From Faecalicatena sp. (GTDB lineage Bacteria; Bacillota; Clostridia; Lachnospirales; Lachnospiraceae), in the NCBI GenBank assembly GCA_009774255.1, contig VSNK01000002.1, positions 1 through 64,000 of the forward strand: a stretch of DNA of 64,000 nt. The letters run 5' to 3'. Both the position numbers and the translations under genes were made by a program. Positions 28,248 to 37,751 of the stretch are shown piece after piece (the stretch's first letter is position 1; each line of letters starts with the position of its first letter). A model generated the notes under the pieces. It made no database searches. It was not told where the DNA came from and was given only the letters and a program-made list of their open reading frames with translations.

Positions 28248-31096
28248 TTTTTCCTCCTCTTTTTGACTGACTCCTCAGATTTCCCCAATCTCACTTTTTC
28301 CATCAGCTCCGACGTCTCTTCATCCAGCCACTGGAACAGATAATTCTTATCCTGCCCGGGCCGGTTCAGATACTCCCTTTGTAGTTCCCGGTTCGCAAGC
28401 TCAATCTCTTCCCGCAGTTCCTTTGCCGAAAGCAGGCTGCATCCCTGACCCCGGATAATGACCTGTTCCGTGCCGTCCGAGGTGGCCACCGTGACATGAT
28501 ATTTTCTTCCGATCTCATGGGCGGTCTTCTCGATATACTGATCCGCAGTCTCCGCTTCCTTCGTATATACCACATAAATATTGTGATATTTCTGTACCTC
28601 TCCCGGAAATCCTTCCAGCTTATAGGCATCGAACACCAGAATGACCGTACATTTTTTTAGCCCCTGGTAGTTGGCCAGTATATCCATCAGCTTTCCTCTC
28701 GCACCGTCAATGCTGGTGTCCGCAAGCTCCCGCAGTTCCTCCCACGCAAAAATAATATTATAACCGTCTACCAGCAGATATTCCTTTCGCTGCTCCTGTT
28801 TTTTTCCCGGCCTCCCGCCGCTCCTTTGTCCGCGGCCCTCTCCTTTCCCATATCCGGAGCTTCCCGTATACTTACTCTCCGCCGAGCGGCGCTTCTCCTC
28901 CGAAAAAGTATAAGAAGATTTTTTCATTGCCTGCTCCCGCTTTTTCCGGGATGCCTCCGCCATCCGGTCCAGTTCCCGCTCTTCCTCCGGCGACAATATA
29001 ATCTCCCTCGCCGGCCGTCTTCTGGGAATGTCTTCCACCTCTGCTTCTTCCGAATCAGAATTTTTATGCAGCACACTTTCCAGGTGCATATATTCCTCCA
29101 CCTGGTCCCACGGCACCACAAATCCCGCTCCATGGGCACAAAACACGGAGCCTGCGGGATTTTCCGTATCCCGCTCCGCATCATAGCTGATTTCCGCGAT
29201 CACCTCTTTGGCATTGTGACAGGGCCGATACCCTTTCAGGCTGCAGGAGAGCCTTCCCCTTCCTTTGGTATAAGCAGCCAGCTCGGTCTGATAATCCCGC
29301 ATACGGACGACCGGTACCGTTCCCTCCAGGACTGCCATCTCTCCTTCCTGCCTGGGCGTCCCGAAGGCAGCGTGCATCCGCTGCAGATCCGACAGGGCAC
29401 GTCCTACCGCGTCTCTGGGCACCTCTAGCCGATAATCATAATAGGGCTCCAACAAAATACTCTCCGCCCTTTTGAGCCCCTGCCGAACCGCCCGGTAAGT
29501 GGCCTGCCGAAAATCTCCTCCCTCCGTATGCTTTTGATGTGCCCGCCCTGCGGCCAGTGTGATCCGCATATCCGTAATGGGCGAGCCGGTGAGCACTCCC
29601 GCATACTCCCTTTCTTCCAGATGGGTCAGGATCAGCCTCTGCCAGTTCCTATCCAGCACATCCTCACTGCAGGACGAGGCAAACTGCAGGCCGCTTCCCG
29701 GCTCTCCCGGTTCCAGCAGCAGATGGACCTCCGCATAGTGCCGCAGAGGTTCAAAATGTCCCACCCCTTCCGCTATATCTGCGATTGTTTCTTTGTATAC
29801 AATGTTTCCTGTGCCAAATTCTACAGGCACATGAAACCGTTCCTGGATCAGCCGCTTCAAAATTTCGATCTGCACTTCCCCCATGAGCTGGGCATGAATC
29901 TCCCCCAGCGCCTCATTCCACACGATATGAAGCAGGGGTTCTTCCTCTTCCAGCTGCCGGAGGTTTTTCAGCATCACATGGACATCACATTCCGGCGGAA
30001 GCTGGATCTGATAGGTCAATACCGGTTCCAGAACCGGCGTCCCTGACTCCGCCTCTGTTCCCAGGCCCTCCCCCGGAAATGTTTTTGTCAGCCCCGTAAC
30101 CGCGCAGACCGTCCCGGCCGCTGCCTCCTCCACGGCCTCATACCGAGCGCCGGAATAGATCCGGATCTGATTGACCTTTTCCTCCCAGCAGCCATCTTCC
30201 CCTTCTTTTCCGCCCGCTTTCCGATTTGTGAGCAGTTCCCTCACCCGAAGACTTCCTCCTGTGACCTTCAGATATGTCAGACGATTTCCCTGCTCGTCTC
30301 TGGATATTTTATAGACTTTTGCCCCGAAAGACTCCGGGTAGGATATTTCCGGCGCATACTCTGCCAATCCCTTCAGGAATTCCTCCACCCCTGTCATCTT
30401 CAGAGCGGAACCAAAAAAACATGGAAACAATTTTCTTTCCCGGATCAGCCGCCGGATCTGTGCATCCGCTACGGTTCCGTTTTCCAGAAATGCCTCCAGC
30501 ACCGCCTCTTCACACATAGCAACATTTTCATAAAATGCTTCTGCTGCGCGCGCCGGCAAAGGCTTCGGCATTTCTCCTCCCGGTGTATTTCGCTCCGTTT
30601 CCTCTTCCCGTATCTGCGGGCACCCGCTGAAGTCCACGCAGTTCTCATCCAGGCGCCTCTTTAACTCCTCCATCAGTTTCTCCGCATCCGTCCCATCCTG
30701 ATCCATCTTGTTGACAAACAAAAATACGGGAACCTGATACCGGGAAAGCAGATGCCACAGAGTCTCCGTATGCCCCTGCACACCGTCCGCCCCGCTGATG
30801 ACCAGGATGGCCGCATCCAACACCTGGAGGGTGCGCTCCATCTCCGCGGAAAAGTCCACATGCCCGGGGGTATCCAAAAGCGTCACTTCCCGATTGCCCA
30901 CCGCAAATATCGCCTGCTTGGAAAATATCGTGATCCCCCTTTCCCGCTCCAGCGGAAAGGTATCCAGAAAGGCGTTCTTATTGTCCACCCGTCCCAGCTT
31001 TCGTATGGCTCCGCTTACATAAAGAAGCCCTTCTGACAAAGTGGTTTTTCCTGCATCTACATGCGCTAATATTCCAATCACCAGTTTTTTCTTCAT
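28244..31096 (-). CDS. TetM-like ribosomal-protection GTPase fused to a YacP-like NYN domain
   Basis: 950 residues. Residues 1 to about 690 follow TetM/TetO-type elongation-factor paralogues: G1 AHVDAGKT (11-18), RGITI (53-57), G3 DTPGHVDF, NKMD (129-132), then domains II-V. A charged, low-complexity linker (about 690-770) leads to a C-terminal NYN/YacP domain (from about 772: LLVDGYNIIFAWEEL, VILVFDAYK, ATSDGTEQ), a PIN-like fold found in RNases. Start at 31096 uses GGAG at 9 bases. The GTPase half is far from acquired TetM in context (no mobile genes), so resistance is possible but not shown. Likely acts on ribosomes, perhaps cutting RNA. Confidence 0.88.
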   Translation of the reverse strand: MKKKLVIGILAHVDAGKTTLSEGLLYVSGAIRKLGRVDNKNAFLDTFPLERERGITIFSKQAIFAVGNREVTLLDTPGHVDFSAEMERTLQVLDAAILVISGADGVQGHTETLWHLLSRYQVPVFLFVNKMDQDGTDAEKLMEELKRRLDENCVDFSGCPQIREEETERNTPGGEMPKPLPARAAEAFYENVAMCEEAVLEAFLENGTVADAQIRRLIRERKLFPCFFGSALKMTGVEEFLKGLAEYAPEISYPESFGAKVYKISRDEQGNRLTYLKVTGGSLRVRELLTNRKAGGKEGEDGCWEEKVNQIRIYSGARYEAVEEAAAGTVCAVTGLTKTFPGEGLGTEAESGTPVLEPVLTYQIQLPPECDVHVMLKNLRQLEEEEPLLHIVWNEALGEIHAQLMGEVQIEILKRLIQERFHVPVEFGTGNIVYKETIADIAEGVGHFEPLRHYAEVHLLLEPGEPGSGLQFASSCSEDVLDRNWQRLILTHLEEREYAGVLTGSPITDMRITLAAGRAHQKHTEGGDFRQATYRAVRQGLKRAESILLEPYYDYRLEVPRDAVGRALSDLQRMHAAFGTPRQEGEMAVLEGTVPVVRMRDYQTELAAYTKGRGRLSCSLKGYRPCHNAKEVIAEISYDAERDTENPAGSVFCAHGAGFVVPWDQVEEYMHLESVLHKNSDSEEAEVEDIPRRRPAREIILSPEEERELDRMAEASRKKREQAMKKSSYTFSEEKRRSAESKYTGSSGYGKGEGRGQRSGGRPGKKQEQRKEYLLVDGYNIIFAWEELRELADTSIDGARGKLMDILANYQGLKKCTVILVFDAYKLEGFPGEVQKYHNIYVVYTKEAETADQYIEKTAHEIGRKYHVTVATSDGTEQVIIRGQGCSLLSAKELREEIELANRELQREYLNRPGQDKNYLFQWLDEETSELMEKVRLGKSEESVKKRRKK

Positions 31097-31140
31097 TCTG
31101 CCCATCTCCACATAGCGCAAGCGCCAATTTACTATAACAG

Positions 31141-31169
31141 ATTATACGTGAAAACAACAAAATACGCAA
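31141..31169 (-). promoter_or_regulatory. Promoter of the GTPase-NYN operon
   Basis: TTGCGT, 17-bp spacer, TATAAT on the minus strand, 45 bp before the start codon. Confidence 0.65.
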
Positions 31170-31183
31170 GGAAATTCCTTTTA

Positions 31184-31197
31184 TGCATTTTTATTGA
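31184..31197. promoter_or_regulatory. Possible ARG box upstream of argG
   Basis: TGCATTTTTATTGA matches 12 of 14 positions of an ArgR/AhrC-type operator (TGAATTTTTATTCA). The region is very AT-rich, so chance is a real alternative. A TATAAT at 31274-31279 could be the argG -10 box, but its -35 (TACTAC) is weak. Downstream, CCTGCAT and ATGCAGG (31303-31349) can pair. No further feature is seen before repeat A5. Confidence 0.35.
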
Positions 31198-31355
31198 ATA
31201 TTTCGTATATTTATACATTTTATTCTATGTTTTATGCATAATTTCAATTTTACTACATTTTCTCTTGCATAATTATAATCCGTGGTGTATAGTATGTGTT
31301 AGCCTGCATACGAAACTTACGTGAACGGTAATCTCAGGAATGCAGGCCGCAAAGC

Positions 31356-31495
31356 GTTACTGTTCACACGGTGTCGTGCACTCGCTGCACGGCATCCGGC
31401 CAATACAGTGATGGGGCGGGCATCCAGCCCCTCGCCGTCAGGCGACTTTCCAATGGGCTGGATGCGTTACAGTTCCTTAGGCCGTGAACTGTAAC
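31356..31495. repeat. Family A structured repeat, copy A5 (140 bp)
   Basis: GTTACTGTTCACACGGTG ... GAACTGTAAC. Contains GTGCACTCGCTGCAC hairpin and GCATCCAGCCC...GGGCTGGATGC enclosing GCCGTCAGGCGACTTT. Close to A6 in sequence. It sits in the argG leader, ending 42 bp before the argG RBS. Confidence 0.9.
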
Positions 31496-31551
31496 CGCAA
31501 AGCAAACCCTACGGATAAAATAGAGAAGAAAAAGATCAGGAGGAAATGAAA

Positions 31552-32778
31552 ATGAGCAAAGAAAAAGTCGTATTGGCATATTCCGGCGGTCTTGATACTA
31601 CCGCGATCATCCCATGGTTAAAGGAAAACTTTGATTATGAAGTGATCTGCTGCTGCATCGACTGCGGACAGGGCGAAGAACTGGACGGACTGGAAGAACG
31701 TGCAAAGCTGTCCGGCGCTTCCAAATTATATATTGAAAATATTATTGACGAATTCTGCGACGAGTACATCATGCCTTGCGTAAAAGCAGGCGCCGTGTAT
31801 GAAAATAAATATCTGCTGGGAACCTCCATGGCGCGTCCGGCCATCGCCAAGCGCCTGGTAGAGATCGCGCGCAAGGAAAATGCTTCTGCCATCTGCCACG
31901 GCGCTACCGGAAAAGGAAATGACCAGATCCGTTTTGAACTCGGCATCAAAGCTCTGGCTCCGGATCTCAAGATCATCGCTCCATGGCGTATGACCGATGT
32001 ATGGACCATGCAGTCCCGGGAAGATGAGATCGAATACTGCAAGAAGCATGGCATCAACCTTCCTTTCGACACGAAGCACAGCTACAGCCGTGACCGCAAC
32101 CTCTGGCACATCAGCCACGAAGGTCTGGAGCTGGAGGATCCGGCCAATGAGCCGAACTACGATGATCTTCTCGTTCTCGGCGTGTCTCCGGAAAAGGCAC
32201 CGGATGAAGGGGAATATGTGACCATGACATTTGAAGCCGGTGTTCCAAAGAGCCTGAACGGAAAGGAAATGAAGGTTTCCGAGATCATCACCGAACTCAA
32301 TGCCCTGGGCGGAAAGCATGGAATCGGAATCGTGGATATCGTGGAAAACCGTGTGGTAGGCATGAAATCCCGCGGCGTATATGAGACACCGGGCGGAACC
32401 ATCCTGATGGAGGCACATCAGCAGTTAGAGGAGCTTGTACTTGACCGCGCGACTTATGAGACAAAGAAAGATCTTGGAAATAAATTTGCACAGATCGTAT
32501 ATGAAGGAAAATGGTTCACTCCTCTGCGCGAGGCGATTCAGGCATTTGTGGATGTCACACAGCAGTATGTGACCGGAGAAGTAAAATTCAAGCTGTACAA
32601 GGGCAACATCATCAAAGCAGGAGAAACCTCTCCTTATTCCTTATACAATGAATCACTCGCCAGCTTTACCACCGGTGACTTATATGACCACCACGACGCA
32701 GACGGATTTATCAATCTGTTCGGACTTCCGCTGAAGGTCCGCGCCATGAAGATGCAGGAAGTGAATAAAGAAAAATAG
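31552..32778 (+). CDS. argG: Argininosuccinate synthase
   Basis: Joins citrulline and aspartate using ATP, in arginine synthesis. 408 residues; PP-loop AYSGGLDTT near the N terminus, [15 protein letters not shown], and [14 protein letters not shown]. Two ATGs are possible (31546, 31552); AGGAGG at 31538-31543 is 8 bases from the second and only 2 from the first, so 31552 was chosen. argH is not in the window. A clean terminator follows. Confidence 0.97.
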   Translation: MSKEKVVLAYSGGLDTTAIIPWLKENFDYEVICCCIDCGQGEELDGLEERAKLSGASKLYIENIIDEFCDEYIMPCVKAGAVYENKYLLGTSMARPAIAKRLVEIARKENASAICHGATGKGNDQIRFELGIKALAPDLKIIAPWRMTDVWTMQSREDEIEYCKKHGINLPFDTKHSYSRDRNLWHISHEGLELEDPANEPNYDDLLVLGVSPEKAPDEGEYVTMTFEAGVPKSLNGKEMKVSEIITELNALGGKHGIGIVDIVENRVVGMKSRGVYETPGGTILMEAHQQLEELVLDRATYETKKDLGNKFAQIVYEGKWFTPLREAIQAFVDVTQQYVTGEVKFKLYKGNIIKAGETSPYSLYNESLASFTTGDLYDHHDADGFINLFGLPLKVRAMKMQEVNKEK

Positions 32779-32807
32779 GACGGACTGATTCGGACGGACT
32801 AATATTG

Positions 32808-32836
32808 AAAAGCTGTCGTTAACCGGCAGCTTTTTT
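32808..32836 (+). terminator. Terminator of argG
   Basis: AAAAGCTGTCG, short TTAAC loop, CGGCAGCTTTTTT; stem of 8 GC-containing pairs plus A-T extension and a T tract, 30 bases after the argG stop. Confidence 0.85.
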
Positions 32837-32894
32837 AATAGTATATACATTGATACGGTCATTGCTTTGAACGCGCTGTCCGCAAGTGAAATCT

Positions 32895-33902
32895 TTATAA
32901 AACCGTCCGCAGTACCCGAAGTGCGTTCCCTGACCAGATCTTATCGAGCTGCCGTTCCGTGATCCCCTGTTTTTTCATCGCTTCCCATACCCGATCCATC
33001 TCCCCGGGTCCGGAGACATATCCTGTCACTCTTTTACATTCGAAACCGTCAAAGTCCGTCCCGATTGCGGGCACGTCCTCCCCTGCTACATCGATCATAT
33101 ACGCCGCATGGCATGCAATGTCCTGTACTGTGACTTCGGATTCTTCTTCCCGCAAAAATACGGGATAGAAATTCAGACCTGCCGCGCCGCCCTTCTCTGC
33201 CAATGCTTTCAGCATTTCATCCGTCAGGTTCCGGGGAACGCCACACAATGCACGCGCATTGGAATGAGATGCTACAATGGGAAATCTGCCGTACCGGATG
33301 CAGTCCCAGAATCCTCCGTCCGACAGATGGGATACATCCACGATCATACCCAGTTCATTCATTCGTTCTACCGTCTCGATGCCAAAGCTTTTCAGCCCCC
33401 GATTCATGACGGCGCTGTCCTTGCTGTTGGGATATCCCAGACAGTTCTCATAATTCCAGGTAAGCGTCATCAGACGAATTCCCCTTTGGTACAATTCCTC
33501 CAGCCTTTCCGGCCGGCCGTTCAGTACTCCCCCCTCTTCCACCGTCGCGATTGCGGAGATACGGCCCTGTCTGCTGTTTTCCTGAATTTCTTCATAACTC
33601 CGCGCAAGGAGGAGCTCTTCGTTTTCCTCCTTATGGATCAGCTCTATCATATCCAGTACCGCCCCATATGCACGGTCCCACGCATCCGGACTGATCTGCC
33701 TGTGTCCTCCAACCCGGACAGCTTTTCCGTCCACATACTCCCTTCCGTCCGCGAAACACGCAAAGAACTGGATCATCGTTTCAGCGCGCTTCATTCCTTC
33801 CATATCCACGGATAAATGATTTTCAACTATCGTTTCCGCTGCCCCGCCTCTTAAAAGCATGCTGATCGTATCACAGTGCATATCAATCAATTTTCTCATC
33901 AT
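32895..33902 (-). CDS. Membrane dipeptidase family protein (M19)
   Basis: 335 residues of the renal-dipeptidase TIM-barrel family. Metal ligands visible: DMHCDT at the N terminus, the ATVEEGG bridging Glu, VDVSHLSD and ASHSNARALCGVPRNL. It hydrolyses dipeptides, probably in the cytoplasm because no signal peptide is present. Start is either of two adjacent ATGs (33902/33899). Divergent from the next gene. Confidence 0.9.
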   Translation of the reverse strand: MMRKLIDMHCDTISMLLRGGAAETIVENHLSVDMEGMKRAETMIQFFACFADGREYVDGKAVRVGGHRQISPDAWDRAYGAVLDMIELIHKEENEELLLARSYEEIQENSRQGRISAIATVEEGGVLNGRPERLEELYQRGIRLMTLTWNYENCLGYPNSKDSAVMNRGLKSFGIETVERMNELGMIVDVSHLSDGGFWDCIRYGRFPIVASHSNARALCGVPRNLTDEMLKALAEKGGAAGLNFYPVFLREEESEVTVQDIACHAAYMIDVAGEDVPAIGTDFDGFECKRVTGYVSGPGEMDRVWEAMKKQGITERQLDKIWSGNALRVLRTVL

Positions 33903-34040
33903 TCCTGCAATCCCTTCTCATTTCTATTCATTCCCAATAGCTCTGACCAAAAAAGTTAAATCTGCAATTTTCTGCGTCATTCCATGATTATGTATATTTT
34001 TTCCCATTTATACATACAGTATATCAAAAAAGGAGGCAAT

Positions 34041-35009
34041 ATGAAACCTAAAATCGGAGTGATCGTCTGCGGCTTTATCGAAAATAAACAGTTTGTTACA
34101 AATGCATATATCCAGTCCGTCCGATATTCCGGAGGAATCCCTTTAGTTCTCCCACTCGTCCGCTCTGACCAGGTGATCAGCGAATATGTTCTGCTCTGCG
34201 ACGGTTTCCTGTTCTGCGGGGGAAATGATATCACACCTCTGCTGTTTGGGCAGGAACCGCAAAAAGGAAACGGACAGACCAACATCTCTCTCGACCTGTT
34301 TCAAATCCGTCTCATGAAGGAGGTTTTGAAAACAGAAAAACCGGTGCTTTCCATCTGCCGCGGAATGCAGGTATTTAACGTGGCCTGCGGAGGCACGATT
34401 TACCAGGATATCTCCCTTAGGCCCGGAAAACATCTTGACCACATGCAGCAATCCGGATCACGGAGCGAAGTCAGCCACAAGGTGCATATCAAGTCAGGGA
34501 CCCTGCTGAAAAAATGCGTAGGAAGCGTCCTGTACGTAAACAGCTATCACCACCAGACCCTGGACAAAATCGGGAAAAAACTGATCGTCTCCGCCACCGC
34601 TTCCGACCAGACCGCGGAAGCAGTGGAAATGCCCTCCCATCCCTTTGCCATCGGTGTACAGTGGCATCCCGAATGTATGTACCGCACTTCTGCGGAAATG
34701 CGGGAACTGTTCGGCCATTTTATCTTATCCGCGGCACAAGGCAAAAGCGCTGCCGACGAAAAAAAATTAATAAATCTCATATCAATAAATATAATAAAAA
34801 AAAAAATTCTCATGTCAGAATTATCAGTACTCGACTTGCAGAACCTAAGCAATCTGATCAACAGCTATGATACTACACACAGTAAAATGACAGATTATGC
34901 AGCCCAGGCAGAAGACCCGGAACTCAGACAGATTTTCCGGGATACCGCAGACTCTGCCCTAAAAAACAGACAGGAACTGATACATTTTTTAGCAGCCGCA
35001 CATAAATGA
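34041..35009 (+). CDS. Class-I glutamine-amidotransferase-like hydrolase (C26) joined to a coat-protein-like helical tail
   Basis: 322 residues. Residues 1 to about 235 are a C26 / gamma-glutamyl-GABA hydrolase-type domain: GGNDITP, nucleophile in SICRGMQVFNV, HxE pair in GVQWHPE. Residues about 258-322 (from MSELSVLDLQNL) are a helical, CotF-like segment similar in style to the protein encoded next. The joint is AT-rich with runs of 8 A (34759-34766) and 11 A (34796-34806). Removing one A from the first run would end the hydrolase at a TAA straight after DEKN, so two separate genes are a serious alternative. AAGGAGG precedes the start at 34041. Confidence 0.8.
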   Translation: MKPKIGVIVCGFIENKQFVTNAYIQSVRYSGGIPLVLPLVRSDQVISEYVLLCDGFLFCGGNDITPLLFGQEPQKGNGQTNISLDLFQIRLMKEVLKTEKPVLSICRGMQVFNVACGGTIYQDISLRPGKHLDHMQQSGSRSEVSHKVHIKSGTLLKKCVGSVLYVNSYHHQTLDKIGKKLIVSATASDQTAEAVEMPSHPFAIGVQWHPECMYRTSAEMRELFGHFILSAAQGKSAADEKKLINLISINIIKKKILMSELSVLDLQNLSNLINSYDTTHSKMTDYAAQAEDPELRQIFRDTADSALKNRQELIHFLAAAHK

Positions 35010-35032
35010 GGTAAAGAACTATCGGTTCCTGA

Positions 35033-35191
35033 GCATTCTCGGAAACTCTTTTTATCCAGATTTGTGAGATGATTTTTTGTCAGGTGCACACAAATTTATG
35101 AGGCGTACGTGGAACGTACATTGATTAAATTTGGGTGCTCCTGGCGGAAAATCAGCCGCAAAGATGGGTGCAAGGGAGTTTCCGAGAGTGC
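35033..35191. repeat. Family B structured repeat, copy B4 (about 159 bp)
   Basis: Inverted ends GCATTCTCGGAAACTC ... GAGTTTCCGAGAGTGC (15 of 16 paired). The middle holds TGAGGCGTACGTGGAACGTAC, resembling the GAGGCGTACCGGGGTACGTC core of B1/B2. It lies between two genes for coat-like proteins, ending 13 bp before an RBS. Confidence 0.65.
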
Positions 35192-35216
35192 ACTTCCTTA
35201 GTAAGAGGTGACACAC

Positions 35217-35468
35217 ATGAATGAAAAAACAATGGTTTCCGATGCCCTGGCCGGGGTGAACGGCGAGCTGAGAATGTACGCCGATATGATACCGCAGACA
35301 GAGAACAGCGAATTAAGACAATGTCTGCGTCAGATGCGAAGTCAATGCGAGCTCTCTCAGGAAAAGCTATATCTGACCGCCCGTGAAAAGCATTATTACA
35401 TTCCTTCGTCCAGGGCCACGAAGGAGGAAATCGAGCAGGTAAAATCTACCCTGTCCACTCATTCATGA
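35217..35468 (+). CDS. Small spore-coat-like (CotF-type) protein
   Basis: 83 residues, helical, no signal peptide, with the pattern NSELRQCLRQMRSQCELSQEKLY typical of short CotF-like coat proteins of Clostridia. Start at 35217 has AGAGG at 8 bases; the GTG at 35208 overlaps that site. The related helical tail of the preceding gene suggests the two belong to one sporulation-related unit. Functional assignment rests on similarity in pattern only. Confidence 0.65.
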   Translation: MNEKTMVSDALAGVNGELRMYADMIPQTENSELRQCLRQMRSQCELSQEKLYLTAREKHYYIPSSRATKEEIEQVKSTLSTHS

Positions 35469-35488
35469 GGGGAATTGGGGACTCGGGC

Positions 35489-35519
35489 AGCTTCTCCTGT
35501 TTCCTGAGCAGGAGAAGCT
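35489..35519 (+). terminator. Probable terminator hairpin after the coat-like gene
   Basis: Perfect 11-bp stem AGCTTCTCCTG / CAGGAGAAGCT with a 9-nt loop. The T-rich stretch starts about 13 bases later, so it may be a weak terminator or act on both convergent genes. Confidence 0.5.
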
Positions 35520-35546
35520 AAGGATCCGTCTGTTTTTGTTTTTCTG

Positions 35547-37247
35547 CTACAACGTTCTCCCTATCATCACTTTCTTACCACAAAATGCAAATCCATATTT
35601 CCGGATTCGGTCTTCCGACACACCTTTTGTCTCCAGCATAGAAGCATACTGCTTCTCCTCTATCTGCAAAAGTGCCGCATCAACCGTATCCGCAAGCTCC
35701 TTTTCTTCTTCCGTATCCTGTACCTTAAACTCCATGATAATCCCAAAATCGTTCACACTTCTTGGCTCCAATAGCACATCATACCTTCCAAATCCACTCT
35801 CCCGATTTGATGTAATGATATATCGTTTTTCTAAAGTAACCATCAATCCTAAGACAAAGCCGTGGTAAAAACGCTCTGGCTCGCTTTCTTCAGATGGCCT
35901 CTTGCCACTGTCAAAATAACTGAACATTACTTTTGACACACGGTTCATATAGGCATTCATTGCCTTTAAATCATCTTTAAGAAGCGCCTCGATAAAATCA
36001 TTATAGCTGGATGCAGAAGAAGAAAACCACCCCCGCACAATACTGCGGAACATAATCATCGTCTCAAAATTGGTAATCTCCAGTTCATATACTTCTTTCC
36101 ATTCCATGTATTCCAACTGTTGTACCTTATAATTCTTCACTTTAAGATATCCGCTTGCCAAAAAAAGACTCCAAACCGCATTTTCATCCAAATCCAACTG
36201 ATCATAAACAATCTGCTCCTCAATTTCAGCTTCTATGCTCTCCCCGGCCAGCAATTGCCTGAACGTTTCTTTCATCTGTTTGCCTCCTTGCCGGATTAAT
36301 TTACCTATAAGGCTATTACTGCTTGTATTCGCCCAGTAAGTGCCGACACGACGTTCTGACAAATAACTAATAATAGACCACGGATTATAAATATCTTTGA
36401 TACCGCCAAATATGAAGCCGTCATACCATTTCTTTACTTCCTCTTTCTTGTCTGACATAGCGTATTCATCCAAAGCTTCAAACACTTCTTCTTCTGTAAA
36501 TCCAAAGGAATCCCCATATAGAGAGGAAGTTGTTGTTACTACTTTCAAATTATTTAGATCTGAAAAAACAGATTCTTTACTTACTCTGGTAATTCCTGTC
36601 AAAATCGCCCGTTCAAGATATGGATTCCCCTTGAATGTTGCATGAAACAGACTACGGGTAAACACCATCAATTCTTCCCAGTATCCATCTATATAGGCTT
36701 CTTGCATAGGTGTGTCATATTCATCCAAAAGAATGATTACCTTTTTTCCATAATAACGACATAGGTAATCCGATATTCTTCTAAGAGATATTGTTATCTC
36801 CGAATCCCGCATATCAATAGATACCCTGCGGTAATACGCTTTCTCATTTTCTTCCAGCAAGTCTCCTTTTGCAAGAAATGCATACTTGTTATACAAATCT
36901 ACAATGGTCTGGCATATTTTTATCCTTGCTTCTTCATAAGACGTATCCTTCACATCCGCAAAACTCAATGAGATGACAGGATAAGTTCCCTGCAGGCTGC
37001 GATATTTCTCCTCTTTCCAAATATTTAACCCCTCAAACAGCGGACTGCCTGCATGGTCTGCCGAAAAAAAATGCTCCACCATACTCATTGTCAGAGTCTT
37101 CCCGAACCGGCGAGGGCGCGTAATCAGCGTCACATCATCCATAGATTCCCACCACTCTTTGATAAATATGGTTTTATCTATATAGAAAACTCTACGTGTA
37201 ATTATTTTTTCAAAATCCTGAATTCCAATTCCTACCGTTCTTGACAT
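35547..37247 (-). CDS. AAA-ATPase-like protein with C-terminal PD-(D/E)XK nuclease fold
   Basis: 566 residues. N-terminal P-loop in TRPRRFGKTLTMS (about 42-54), Walker B VIILLDEYDTPMQ, sensor-like ILTGITRVSKESVFS; C-terminal GRYDVLLEP ... IIMEFKV (about 495-515), matching the D...ExK nuclease signature. This combination (AAA-ATPase_like plus PDDEXK_9) is a large family expanded in gut Clostridia and Bacteroidetes, with no proven function; some propose a role in defence or mobile-element control. RBS AGAGGAG. Lower GC than its neighbours, which hints at horizontal transfer. Confidence 0.85.
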   Translation of the reverse strand: MSRTVGIGIQDFEKIITRRVFYIDKTIFIKEWWESMDDVTLITRPRRFGKTLTMSMVEHFFSADHAGSPLFEGLNIWKEEKYRSLQGTYPVISLSFADVKDTSYEEARIKICQTIVDLYNKYAFLAKGDLLEENEKAYYRRVSIDMRDSEITISLRRISDYLCRYYGKKVIILLDEYDTPMQEAYIDGYWEELMVFTRSLFHATFKGNPYLERAILTGITRVSKESVFSDLNNLKVVTTTSSLYGDSFGFTEEEVFEALDEYAMSDKKEEVKKWYDGFIFGGIKDIYNPWSIISYLSERRVGTYWANTSSNSLIGKLIRQGGKQMKETFRQLLAGESIEAEIEEQIVYDQLDLDENAVWSLFLASGYLKVKNYKVQQLEYMEWKEVYELEITNFETMIMFRSIVRGWFSSSASSYNDFIEALLKDDLKAMNAYMNRVSKVMFSYFDSGKRPSEESEPERFYHGFVLGLMVTLEKRYIITSNRESGFGRYDVLLEPRSVNDFGIIMEFKVQDTEEEKELADTVDAALLQIEEKQYASMLETKGVSEDRIRKYGFAFCGKKVMIGRTL

Positions 37248-37355
37248 ATTGTCTCCTCTTTCTGCGAATACCTCAATCTCCTTTTATCATTATATTCTGC
37301 TTTTATTAAAATCACAACTCAAATTAAAATGACCTCATAGAAAAGAGATCTTCCT

Positions 37356-37503
37356 GTTACTGTTCACACGGTGCCTTGCACTCAGCTGCAAGGCATCCGG
37401 CCAATACAGTAATGGGGCAGGCATCCAGCCCCTCGCCGTTAGGCGACTTTTCAATGGGCTAGATGCGTTACAGTTCACGGCCTAACTGGCCGCGAACTGT
37501 AAC
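37356..37503. repeat. Family A structured repeat, copy A6 (148 bp)
   Basis: GTTACTGTTCACACGG ... GCGAACTGTAAC. Full set of parts: right terminal hairpin GTTACAGTTC...GAACTGTAAC, GCATCCAGCCC...GGGCTAGATGC enclosing GCCGTTAGGCGACTTTTC, and GCCTTGCACTCAGCTGCAAGGC. Confidence 0.9.
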
Positions 37504-37541
37504 ATCTTCCTCTCTATAAGGTCATTAAAACTTAATCTATC

Positions 37542-37751
37542 TTAGGAACTGTGCAAAAATAATCTTACCATTTTACTTGTCCAAATCTTCATACACTGCG
37601 TTGGTCTACACTCCGTTTCGGTCCGCGCTAAACGTGTGTCGCTGGCACACAGCGCCGTCAATCGACGTACCCCGGTACGCCTCATTCCTCCGCCTTGTGT
37701 CTGAAAATTTGTTCTGCGTAAAAAGGCAAGTTATTTTTGCACAGCTCCTTA
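37542..37751. repeat. Family B structured repeat, copy B1 (about 210 bp), overlapping the purL stop
   Basis: Inverted ends TTAGGAACTGTGCAAAAATAA ... and TTATTTTTGCACAGCTCCTTA. The 111-bp core 37587-37697 differs from that of B2 (61566-61676) at one base. Core features: GTCTACACTCCGTTTCGG, GTGTGTCGCTGGCACAC hairpin, CGTACCCCGGTACG palindrome. The right end includes the purL stop codon. With A6 it fills the 501-bp gap 37248-37748. Confidence 0.9.

Noticed and set aside
28244..31096. Acquired tetracycline-resistance gene
   Set aside because: The GTPase half is TetM-like, but it is fused to an NYN domain, sits among housekeeping genes and has no mobile-element context, so a resistance label is not supported.
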